Positions 23,788 through 33,341 of a DNA stretch of 64,000 bases are shown here, piece by piece. Source of the stretch: Microvelia longipes. Lineage: Eukaryota; Arthropoda; Insecta; Hemiptera; Veliidae. Position 1 is the first letter of the stretch. Each line of letters opens with the position of its first letter. The translations under genes and the position numbers were made by a program. The DNA is taken from the NCBI GenBank assembly GCA_018340805.1, contig JACMZG010001863.1, positions 23,914,327-23,978,326 of the forward strand, written 5' to 3'. The notes under the pieces are model-generated. The model worked only from the letters and a program-made list of their open reading frames with translations. It searched no databases and was not told where the DNA came from.

Positions 23788-24395
23788 TCGTCCCTTCCAG
23801 GATTTGAACCCAGGTACCCTGAGTTTAAGTGGTCGTATTGACTCCGGACCACTGGCATTAAACACAAAGGCCCAAAAAACATCGAAAACGACACCCTACT
23901 CGAAATTTAATTTTCAAGGACCGTAATTTTGGTTTTCTATATTTTTGTGGTTTTTCGACTTTTTTGGAACTAGAGTGGTCGTATCGACTTCGGACCGGTT
24001 TCATTCGATTCAGCGCCCAAAAATACATAGAAAACGACACCCTACTCGAAATTTTTTTTATTGACCTAAATTTGGTTTTTGGTAATATACAATGGTTTTT
24101 TCGACTTTTTGGTCATTTAGAGTGGTCGTATCAACTTCGGACCGGTTTCATTCGATTCAGCGCCTCAAAAAACATAAATATCGACCTTTTTCGCGGCAAA
24201 AAATATATTAACCTGAATTTTGCTGATTTTTGAAAATTTCGCTGACTCAGCAAACCGGGTTAATGACGTCACAAAAACCTGGTTTTCATAGGGTTCGTGT
24301 CCTCCAAAGGTTGATTTGTACCAAGTTTGGTTAAAAAATATTAATCCGTTCGAAAGATAAGTGTTTACAAGAAGTGTCTAGAATACATATATATA
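23788..24395. repeat. Family T: tRNA-like head plus three ~146-bp tandem units
   Basis: On the minus strand, 23795-23860 reads CTGGGTTCAAATCCTGG, a good box B and T-arm. On the plus strand a unit starting GTGGTCGTATYRACTYCGGACC recurs at about 23829, 23973 and 24122, each followed by GCCCAAAAA-type and CGACACCCTACTCGAAATTT or TCGACC blocks. The last unit continues through GACGTCAC, GGGTTCGTGTCC and GTGTCTAGAATA into a TA array, exactly as at 18368. No protein is encoded. Confidence 0.7.
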
Positions 24396-24426
24396 TACAT
24401 ATATGTATATATTATATATATATATA

Positions 24427-24466
<40 letters not shown>

Positions 24467-24600
24467 ATATAATATATATTATATATATATATAAAGTCTC
24501 GAGAAACGGATTTGTGTCGTGGTCCGAGGTTCGAATTCCGCCAGACGCCTATCCATTAGCCGAATTCCAAAGGAAATTCGCTAAAACCATATTCGATCAA
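24384..24600 (+). repeat. TA array and tRNA-like tail of family T
   Basis: A TA array of about 110 bp is followed by GTCTCGAGAAACGGATTT, GTGGTCCGAGGTTCGAATTC (box B-like), GCCAGACGCCTATCC and GGAAATTCGCTAAAACC. A diverged relative without the array lies at 37920-38030 (GAAACGGATTTTGG, GACGCCTATCCCATC, GAGATTCGCAAAAC). Confidence 0.65.
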
Positions 24601-25180
24601 GCGGAATAAACAGAAATATTAAACTTCAAAGCCGAGTCTCGAGTAAGAACGAATTCGGAACTGTATTTCTAAATTTGTGGATATAAATAATTTAAAATAA
24701 ATTTTGAGATGGGTTAAGGCTTAAAATTTATTTATTGGATGTAACGAATTCTTAGATAATAACAAATGAAATCACGACAAATAAAACTTTAATAATGGTC
24801 ACTGACAGGAATCAAAATAAAAATGATAAACCGCGTCAAATCTTATCGAAACATTGCAACGTCGATGACTTTATACAAGAAAAATTCAGTATCGGATAAA
24901 AAATGCAGTTTTATAGAAAATTCCAATAATTGTTTTAAATAAGACCCAAAGATATACACAATTTTATTAGATAAAAGAGGAAATCAAGTTATTCAAGAAT
25001 AAGAGACTAATAAAACCGAGACAGACTACTTTTAACGACACCAGATTCCGAAACTTTCTGTCGAGTTCGGCAGCGAAAACAAGAACCGACAAATATTACG
25101 CATCCACGGCATACGACAATTCAGGAGGGAGAGCTCCCTGCGAAGGAACTAGAAAGAAACTCTGCTTACAAATACATACA
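24601..25180. other. Unrecognised DNA of more even composition
   Basis: Less AT-rich than its surroundings but with frequent stops. No family recognised. Confidence 0.4.
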
Positions 25181-25185
25181 TACAT

Positions 25186-25207
25186 ATATATAAAATATAT
25201 ATATATT

Positions 25208-25274
<67 letters not shown>
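25186..25274. repeat. TA array with a (TG) tail
   Basis: Entered through ACATACATACATA and followed by TGTGTGTGTGTG. A minus-strand frame of YIYI dipeptides across it is an artefact of the array. Confidence 0.9.
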
Positions 25275-25277
<3 letters not shown>

Positions 25278-25884
25278 CAATCTGTGTGTGTGTGTGATTG
25301 TAAATTTTTTTATCTTTGGATATGCTTTTTCCAATCGAAGCATACCTTAGCATACATCAACAAACCTTGGTTTTCGGTATTTTGAGCAAATAAAGAACTT
25401 TTACTTTATAACTATGTCAGTAGGAAGGAAAATAAAAATTATGAAAATAAATCTAAAGAAAATTCACCTGGTCAATATTTTAAATAATATTGTTAAAAAT
25501 ATACCGATAATGGCAAGCCATTGTTAATCTATTGATAAACTCACCTGTATTTGTTATTGATCGGTAATGTAAGCTCACGCAATGGATGTCCAAATTGTAA
25601 TACAAAGAACAGAAATATTACATCAAATACTTTTCTAACCTCAAATACATCTAAGTGAAATACGCGTGATTGGCAGACATGCACAGCTCGTATGGTTAAA
25701 AAATAATTTTTAGCTTGGTGAAAAAAATGGAGTTTGAAGACAAGCTGCCACAAGAATACTTAATCTGATTTTTTAATGTAATATGAACAAATAAAATTAA
25801 TTAATAGCATTCATTCCGGTTTTTTCGATTGATATATGCAACACAAAGTAAACAAATCATGCTTTTTTTTTATTGAAATATTTT
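25275..25884. other. Unrecognised AT-rich DNA
   Basis: The 70-codon minus-strand frame at 25541-25753 has no motif recognised. Confidence 0.4.
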
Positions 25885-26040
25885 TAAAAAATCCCTTATA
25901 TGGGCAGTGTGCCGCTTATATAAACTAGTAATATGACAAACTGATACAGGACAACAACCATACAGACGCAAGGACCGCGAAACGGCCCTCAGCGCCGACC
26001 CCGCGTAGCGGCCAAGTTATTTGGCCTCTTGTTATTTTCC
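25885..26040 (+). repeat. Family G copy
   Basis: GGGCAGTGTGCCGCTTATAT, AACTAGTAATATGACAAACT, ACAGGACAACAACCAT, then a GC-rich tip and GCGTAGCGGCCAAG, ending GGCCTCTTGTTATTTT. Best preserved plus-strand copy of the 3' end. Confidence 0.75.
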
Positions 26041-26146
26041 AATTTAAACATATTTATTCCTAATAGAATCTATAAAACTATTTAGGCTGCAATACAAACT
26101 AGTTATTTAAAAACTATCAAGGAAAGAAACAAATCCCAACAAAGAG

Positions 26147-26427
26147 CCAAGTCCAGCGTAAAACGTTGTGAGGACTAGGCGGTTCACTTTGTTACTTGGC
26201 CATTACGCAGCACACACAGAAATGCATAATTAGCTTATTAAATAGGCTGAATATATTATAATAATGTATGTCTACACTATATACAAGATGTTTAGTACCA
26301 CACTATACGCTGCGTAATGGCCAAGTCAAAAAGTGAAACCGCCAAGACCTGTTATATTTACAAACATTATTGGGAACCTGCGACTTGGCTTATTCAATGA
26401 TCTCACAACTTTTTACGCTAGACTTGG
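26147..26427. mobile_element. 281-bp inverted-repeat element (MITE-like)
   Basis: The left end CCAAGTCCAGCGTAAAACG plus TTGTGAG pairs with the right end CTCACAACTTTTTACGCTAG plus ACTTGG. A second inner pair joins CGGTTCACTTTGTTACTTGG plus CCATTACGCAGC with GCTGCGTAATGGCCAAG plus AAAGTGAAACCGCC. About 50 bp lie between the inner and outer pair only on the right, so that arm has an insertion or the left a deletion. No open frame. Target duplication not identified. Confidence 0.8.
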
Positions 26428-26636
26428 TTATTTTTTTACACGCATGTGTTAAATGTTAGGATTCTCATAAGCTTGAACATTATACCCTAAAAAATACGCC
26501 AAGAAATGTTATTAAATTAATAATCAGTTACAGCATATTACACCACAGTTCCAATTTCTTTAATTAAACAATAAATAAATAGCGTAAAAATATTTTATGT
26601 TCTGTTAAAATAAAACTCTCGATATTCTTAGTTATG

Positions 26637-26683
26637 GTGTGCTCTACTAGGTAGAGCACACAATTTTACAATACGTAAAATTG
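26637..26683. repeat. Two adjacent perfect hairpins
   Basis: GTGTGCTCTAC/GTAGAGCACAC (loop TAG) is directly followed by CAATTTTAC/GTAAAATTG (loop AATAC). No U-tract or gene upstream; probably part of an old inverted-repeat element. Confidence 0.85.
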
Positions 26684-27784
26684 TGGCTTGGATTACCTTT
26701 CAACTTAGGTAGAACATATTAGTTAGAAGAAACTAAAAATGTTAGATTTTGACAAAGTTTTATTCCTTTTCACATCAACATTTATCTATATACCAATGTT
26801 CAAGTGTCTACGATTGTTGGAAGTGCCTTAAAATTTTGATGAGTGAGTAAGTGTCAAAAAAAACTTTGAGCCATTATATCTCAACACCTGTGAATGGAAA
26901 AGATATGAACTTCAGTAGAACGGGTCAGCTCAACAAGATCTTATAGTTAATATTAAAATTATATTTTTTAATGTTTTTATTAAAAAAATACGAGGGGTGA
27001 AAATAGCCTCGAGATGCTTCCTGTAAAGGAATGGTACACCAGTGACCGCTAGACTTGGCGAGGTCACTACTGTGCCCCCAGATAATAAGATTAAAACGCA
27101 AATTATTTAGTATACTACGTATTTATTGTCTTCTAAAATTAATTAACTAAGAAATAAATAAAATTAAGTCAATTTGCCGTTAATGAAGTGATCTTAATCT
27201 AGTTTTACACTAATTTATTATTAACAGTGTTGCTCTCATAATTACTACTTATCAGATAAAACTTATCGTTTAATAATCTTAATTTTCTTGTTTGTCGTTT
27301 AATTTAAGCTCAAAAATGTTTAGGTAAAACTGTAAAATGAAAGCATTCAACAGGTATTTGTGTTAAAAATTGGTCTCATTATTTCTTGAATAAATTAAGG
27401 CATCTAAATAACTTAATTCAATTTGAAATATAGTCACATGTCATATTCCGTTTATTTGGGGCGACCAATAAAGAATAGGTGAATGTCTTGTTTTTTAAGC
27501 TTGAAATCGTAGGATCATTTCAGGGGTTCTACTCACCCGATATTATTCTACCGAGAACCCTTGTTTATGCATACACTGCAACAGGGAAGACTTTGGTACT
27601 TAAACCTTCCACTTTACGGGACTGCACCTGTGACCAGGTTCAGTCAGCTTATATTTTCTCTAAACCACTAGCTACTCTGATCTCATTAGTCTCATATAGC
27701 CCGCCAGTTACTAGTTTATAACAATCTCACCAGTTCCTCTAGTCTCACCAGATACTAGTTATACTTAATGTTTTGTCTAATCCG
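26684..27784. other. Unrecognised DNA
   Basis: Composition becomes less AT-rich after about 27480, with an 80-codon plus-strand frame (27479-27721) lacking any recognised domain. This part may belong to the same repeat as the following family L block. Confidence 0.4.
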
Positions 27785-28060
27785 GTATAGGTCGACAGGG
27801 AGAGATGCCGGTAGCAACCCCGAAGTTAGTGTGCACTAACCCATTCCCATAGCCCTCATCTCAAAGCTTAAGTTCCGTAGATCACTAGTACGCGTCTTCC
27901 AGAACCGAACACATCATCCCTAATCACTTACGCTAGTCGTGGGACCACGGGCACCACTAAATTAGGTTCTCCACTTTTACAGTGCTCATTCCAAAAGTTC
28001 ATATCCTTCCGACCCTCCAACGGCCCGCAGATTTTCGTCTTTACATGAGCTGGAGACAAT
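27785..28060 (-). repeat. Family L copy, diverged, G+C richer
   Basis: Minus-strand order: GTGGAGAACCTAATTTAGTG, GGTTCTGGAAGACGCGTACT, TTAGTGCACACTAACTTCGG, GGTTGCTACCGGCATCTCTC. The same order occurs, heavily diverged, in the minus strand at 46665-46870. The blocks resemble a long terminal repeat or other non-coding retroelement part, but no diagnostic end or primer site is seen, so the class is open. Confidence 0.45.
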
Positions 28061-29287
28061 GGAAACGTCTAGACTTGTCTGACGAAATCCAACCCCGTAT
28101 TTGCATAACAGCCAAAAGAGCCACGAAAAGCCTAGGCTGGGTTGGCCAGCCTTGAATTTAATGTCTACCAAGAAAACGGTACAAGGGATAAGAGAATCTT
28201 GTACTCACATACATATATAAACTCACAAATATATATTTATTTATTTGATATCAGATGAACTATTAGAATTGATACCCCTAATCCCAACCACCTTCGACGC
28301 TTTCATGCCGACGTCATCATTAACAACCTGATTCTTTGTAAGATAGATAACTATACGAGAAATAAAGAAGTGCAATGATTTTAATTAATTATTATTATAA
28401 ATTATCAAGCAAAATATCATAACTTTAAGATGGCACTTATTTTCTTATTTATTTTTCAAATTTGAAGCACAGTTTCAATCTGTTTTAACAGAAATTGAAG
28501 GCGCTAAAAAGAATACCACATAAACATATACTTGTTATTAATTGCACGTGATGTTTTATAAAGTTATTTAAGAGATTTATGTTTTCTTTAAAAATTTGAA
28601 AATCATATACCTAGGTAAATTAATTAATTATACTGAAAAATAATATTTTTATAATGAAAATGGTTTGTAAATAATACTGAAGTAGTTTTATTTGACAGGT
28701 AGTATTAATTGAATTTACCCCTGAATAAAACCATTACATGCCATCTTAATAGAATTTTTATAATAAATAAAAATGTTATGTAATAAATATAAAACGCCTT
28801 AAAAAGTTAAATGTTGTTAATATAACGTAACATGCGATTCAGTCTAAGATGTGGTGTAAAAAAAGGATATATTATTAAGTTGGAAAAACGAACACGATTA
28901 GAGAATTTTCTACAAATACATGCTACTTAAAATGTTTAGGTATCCCTTAACCTGTTGCATGCTGCGGGGGAAAACGCGTGCCGTAAAACATATAATATGG
29001 AAGAGGTAAAATTTATAAATACTGAATTTAAAATTTTTTGCTGTATTCTAATTAGTTTTAAAGGTGTAAAAGAAATTTATGCATGCATGCACACATTAGA
29101 CTAAATTTTTGGTAAACACGTTTATTTGTTCGCACAATTGTTTATTATTTTTAATAAAGTAATTATTAAGAATTTTTATCTTAACCTTCATTACTGTTCA
29201 TTAACTTTATAAATAATCCTAAACCACCTCTTATCACCATTATTAAGGAAAAATTAGAATTTTTTTTATATATAATTGCAAACAAAT
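28061..29287. other. Unrecognised DNA
   Basis: The first 100 bp continue the G+C-richer block; a 61-codon minus-strand frame at 27986-28171 has no known domain. The rest is AT-rich with nothing recognised. Confidence 0.4.
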
Positions 29288-29319
29288 TATATATATTATA
29301 TATATATTATATATATTTA

Positions 29320-29362
<43 letters not shown>
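29288..29362. repeat. TA array
   Basis: Irregular TA repeat with repeated TATATTATATA breaks. Confidence 0.9.
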
Positions 29363-29364
<2 letters not shown>

Positions 29365-29772
29365 TTAAATTATTTAGCGGGTAATAAAAAACATAAATTT
29401 TTGGAAAAGTGAAAACCGCAGTTATGTCTAAATAGATCGATGGATCACTAAGTAGGCGGTCTCCGTTTTAGGCTATGTTCTCTATCATGGGTGCCGTTGC
29501 TCATCTGAATACTTGGAGGCACTTTCATTAGCTTTATCACTATCATCAACGCCAAAGGAACCTTATCAATGCTTAGAGAAAAAGGGGGAATCAGTTAAAA
29601 CAGGTTTTACACCTTAACAGATATTAGGTAGGTACAACAAGTTTACTACAAGGTTATAGTATTATATTTCATGTACTTCTTACTTTTTTGATTATCAAAT
29701 AAATAATCTATAAGTTATTGATTATGTAATAAATTATCTATATTTTTTACGAAGTTTTCTTATTTTCGAAAA

Positions 29773-29890
29773 GTGAGTTAATAATAATTTACTATCGAGA
29801 GTTTACCATGGTAGTGATTCAGACGTTGAAAATACGCCGCCAGAATTGAAACTTTATGCTAAGGGGCGATCAAAAGAAGTGTACCGGTAA
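29773..29890 (+). pseudogene. Short protein-like fragment, possibly an exon remnant
   Basis: After a TGA near 29775 one plus-strand frame reads about 36 codons with unusually protein-like content, including SDSDVENTPPEL and then GRSKEVYR, before a TAA. Past the TAA the same frame goes on as IHKNYTVF. Acidic SDSD stretches followed by a basic [K/R]SxxxY segment occur at the N-termini of some arthropod integrase-like (tyrosine recombinase) proteins, which is the basis for a guess only. The stop also lies in CCGGTAAAT, which could be read as a splice donor, and TTTTCTTATTTTCGAAAAG just upstream could be an acceptor. Either an exon or a decayed copy is possible; chance is not excluded. Confidence 0.25.
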
Positions 29891-29950
29891 ATTCATAAAA
29901 ATTATACTGTTTTTTTTAAATAGTTGTAAACTATTACTAAACCCGAAAAA

Positions 29951-29977
29951 AGTGTGTATACACTTTTTATACACACA
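29951..29977. repeat. Hairpin beside the fold-back border
   Basis: GTGTGTATA, short loop, TATACACAC. It abuts the palindrome at 29981. Confidence 0.75.
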
Positions 29978-29980
29978 TTA

Positions 29981-30012
29981 CATTATACACCGTCTCCAGA
30001 CGGTGTATAATG
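29981..30012. repeat. Perfect palindrome at the left border of the fold-back
   Basis: CATTATACACCGTCT, CC, AGACGGTGTATAATG. The first half recurs at about 32753 on the right border as CATTATACACCGTCTGGAG, so the motif marks both ends of the large inverted-repeat structure. Confidence 0.9.
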
Positions 30013-30179
30013 TACAGTTTATTAACTAGTTTTTAGGGAGTAAAGAAGCACTTTTCACCCCCAAGAGAGAAATGTGTTTACTATTATTGGGTTATTAGAG
30101 CCAATTATACCAATTTTATAGGGGAGTGGTATTCTCACTGGGTATTCTTTAAATTTATACAGGTGACCAATTCATTTTT

Positions 30180-30470
30180 TGAAATTTTCACGGGGGTGAC
30201 ATCCCCAAAATTTATAAGGGGGACCCGACCAAAAAAAAAATTTTTATAGGCTCGAAATCCGTTTTAGGTCAAAAGAAGTTGTTTCGAGCAATATTTTTTT
30301 TTTTATTTTTTTGGGGGCAGTACCCCCAAAATTTATAAGGGGGAGCCAATTAAAAAAAATGTTTTTATTGGCTCAAAATCCGTTTCAGGTCAATAGAAGT
30401 TGTTTGGAGCAAAACAATTTTTTTGGTGACAGCCCCCCCCCCCCCCTCTAAATATTTAAGGGGGCCCGAC
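30180..30470. repeat. ~123-bp tandem repeat in the left arm
   Basis: GGGGGCAGTACCCCCAAAAT, TTATAAGGGGGAGCC, TTTTTATTGGCTCAAAATCC, GTTTCAGGTCAATAGAAG and TTGTTTGGAGCAA occur twice, and a third unit is begun at about 30425 with a C14-type homopolymer. The complementary right arm near 32430-32590 holds a single decayed unit. Confidence 0.75.
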
Positions 30471-30814
30471 CTGAATAAATAAGAATAAAATACAACACAT
30501 GTTAAAATAAAATCAACGTCTGGAGATAAAATCTTGTATGCACCTTGGGCGTAAAATGCTATTTTCTCCCTCGCAATTACCTCCCTCGGCTTCGTCTCAA
30601 GAGTTAATAGTCATAATTCCCTCGGCTCGCCTCGGGAGTTAAATACTTTGGTTCCCTATGGTGCGCCTTAGGAACCAACTAACTGCTCAGGGAAATAATA
30701 GCATTCTTTAGTCCCTTGGTGCATAAATAAATATTTTTCACCTTGGCTCCGAGTATATATGTATAGTCGCCACGGTAAGATATAGTCTTTCTTCACAGTC
30801 TTGTAACATAATAT

Positions 30815-31400
30815 ACTATTAGAGCGGTCCTAAAATGTTTACTTTTTCTCATTTATACCGTTATAGAAAAAGTATCGAGTTGCCACCAAAACCGGGATGC
30901 CACCAAAATTATCTGTTTCAGGTGTTTTTAAGGCCTCCTGGGAGTAGTTTTCACAATGTTATCTATCTGTGTGTGTCTGTTATAATCGTAGCTCCTAGTG
31001 TAATAATGCTAGAGAAATGAAACTTTGTACAAAAATCAGCCCACCGCTGTAGTTGTGCTAATCGTGAAATATTTTTATGACGACATTAACCCGCTATAAT
31101 AACAGCATAAATCATGAAAAATCACAAACACGACAAAAATGCGATCTGAGTGAAATTTAGCACGCATGCTATGTATGAGACTAACATATGCGCCAAGTTT
31201 CATCTCATAATCAGCATTAGTTCAATTTTTATCGAATGACTTTTATACGTTTTTAGAGGACGAGCGAAGCGAGTCCGAACACCTATTGCAGTATAAATTT
31301 AACGACTAGTATATTTTGAGGACGAGCGAAGTGAGCTTGAAGTAGGGAGTTCCGAGGTACCCCGTCCACGATTTTTTAAGTCCTTAGAACGTGGAAGATT
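30815..31400 (+). repeat. Family S copy inserted in the fold-back; 5S-like part missing
   Basis: Has AAAACCGGGATGCCACC, TTATCTGTTTCAGGTGTTTT, AAGGCCTCCTGGGAG, GTGTGTCTGTTATAATCGTA, AGTCTAGAG-type block, GACATTAACCCGC, CTAACATATGCGCC, CATAATCAGCATTAGTTC and then goes directly to GAGGACGAGCGAAGCGAGTC. The 5S-like segment that sits at that junction in other copies is absent, and the GAGGACGAGCGAAG tail is doubled. Confidence 0.75.
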
Positions 31401-32146
31401 ACAATTAAAGGAAACAAACGATTTAGATTGTTCATAATATTTTCCTTAAAACCGGATGTCCCTTAAAACACTTGAACAATAACGTAACTTTTAGTTCTCT
31501 TTCTAGTGTCAAGGAAAGCTGTCAAGAACCATATTAACATCAATTTCAAGGTAGCTTAAAAGGTTACCATAAATATTTAAGTGAGGCACTACTCGCTATT
31601 GAAGTGGAGACCATTCTATGTCTATTAAAGTATGAAACTATTTTCTAGCACAGGGTCTTTTGATGGCAAAGAGCCCTCAAGTAAAGGTAAAAACATTGAT
31701 TTTCTCAAGAATATCAATGTTATGTATGATGCTTAACATTATAAACATGAGCTGTATTGAAGGGATTAGGTTTACAAGTGTATTTGACACCGTTTGATAC
31801 TTAGCATGCCTTATCATTTTATACCTTTTCTTAATTGATTAAAGAGTAATTTGATAAAACAAAGAACTAAATGTGCATGACATAATATTGTTTCTTTATA
31901 TAACTATGGATGGAAGACAGTTTTTATAGCTTAAGTTAGAGTTTTCTCATAAGGCAAAGCCGAAAGAGATGAATTAGTTAACTCCTGAGCTGACTAACTA
32001 GCCTTGCTGAGGTAGATTAATAAACAATTTGGCTCCTGAGGCTCTGCCCAGGAAGATGATTTTTTTTATTTTCCCAGGACGAAAGTTGAAACAATTCTTC
32101 CTTGATTTTCTTCACGACCTTTTTATTAGTTGATTATAGCCATTTA
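31401..32146. other. Spacer of the fold-back, mostly unrecognised
   Basis: AT-rich, except for palindromic-module remnants at about 31955-32060 (GGCAAAGCCGAAAGAG, TTAACTCCTGAG, GGCTCCTGAGGCTCTGCC). Confidence 0.45.
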
Positions 32147-32775
32147 TGCACCAAAGGATTAAAGAATGCTATTATTTCGTGAGCAGTTAGTTGGTTCCGA
32201 AGGCGAAAGCCGAGGGCCAAAACATTTAACTCTCGAGGTGAAGCCGAGGAATTTATGTGTTTAACTTCCCAGGCAAAGCCGAGAGAGTTATGACTATTAA
32301 CTCCTGAGTCGAAGCCGAGGAGGGTAAGGCAAGGGGAAAATAGCATTTTACTCCCAAGGTGCATACAAGATTTTATCTCCAGACGTTGATGTCATTTAAT
32401 TATTGTAATATTCTTATTTTCATACGTTTGGTTTTTTGGGCGTACCCTCCGAATAAATTTTGGGGTTTCTTCCCTCCAAAAAAAATTTTTTATTGCTACA
32501 AACAGCTTTTTTTTGACATAAAACGGATTTTGAACAAACAAAAAAATGTTTTTTGGTCGGGTCCTCTATATAAATTTAAAGGATACCACACCAAAAAAAT
32601 TATATAATTGGCTTTAACCCCAACAATAAGAAATACTTTTTATTCTAAAAGAGAAAAAGTTACTTTTTACTACCCAAGGGAATGAAAAGTAACTTTTTCT
32701 TTTAGGAGTGAAAAATCATTTTTTACTCCCTAACTACTATTAAAACTTCACATTATACACCGTCTGGAGATAACA

Positions 32776-32949
32776 TAATAAAGTTAATTTTTATTGAAAG
32801 TTGTCTTTTCCTTATATCTTTCCAGTTGAAACAGAGACTATCAGATGCATCTACAAAACTGTAACTTTTGATGAACATTTATTTTCATTATATCTATTTA
32901 CATTATTTAACAAGCATGGTTTAGTGAAAAAAAATTAATACAATGATAA
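32776..32949. other. Unrecognised spacer
   Basis: Nothing recognised. Confidence 0.4.
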
Positions 32950-33150
32950 TGCCAAGAGAAGTCTTTGCCATTTTGGCTTTACGCGGTGTCAGCGGGGTCG
33001 CATTACGGGCCCCGCGATAAAATGGTTTTTGTCTTACATGAGTTCGTTATAACTAGTTTATAAGAGTGGCATATTGCAACAATGTAAGCGAATTTCCATA
33101 TGTATCATTCAAACAACGTAATTTGTTTACACAGGGTTATATCAATCAAT
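32950..33150 (-). repeat. Family G copy
   Basis: A GC-rich tip (GCGGGGTCGCATTACGGGCC) is followed by TAACTAGTTTATAAGAGTGG, CAACAATGTAAGCGAATTTC and AACGTAATTTGTTTACA, in the minus orientation like 12858 and 55038. Confidence 0.65.
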
Positions 33151-33277
33151 AAAATCAAATGATTTTATGATAATGATAATATACACTTTACAAAAATTAT
33201 AAGGTAATGGATTTTATGTTATATTAATATGGTCGTACGCCATAGAAACGTATAGGACCAAAATCCCGAACATACAT

Positions 33278-33341
<64 letters not shown>
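33278..33341. repeat. TA array
   Basis: TA repeat with a TATTATA break after about 22 bp. Confidence 0.9.

Larger units (their letters stand above)
29981..32775. mobile_element. Large nested fold-back element with internal S insertion
   Basis: Outer arms (about 29981-30500 and 32395-32775) share the border motif, a TTGGGTTATTAGAGCC/GGCTTTAACCCCAA pair and runs of ACCCCC-type blocks. Inner arms pair 30510-30732 with 32147-32389: CGTCTGGAGATAAAATCTTG against CAAGATTTTATCTCCAGACG, and GTAAAATGCTATTTTC against GAAAATAGCATTTTAC. Each inner arm carries three or four palindromic modules about 33-36 bp apart. The spacer contains a family S copy (30815-31400) and further modules at about 31955-32060. 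No transposase is encoded. It may be two nested elements; the class is unknown. Confidence 0.75.
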
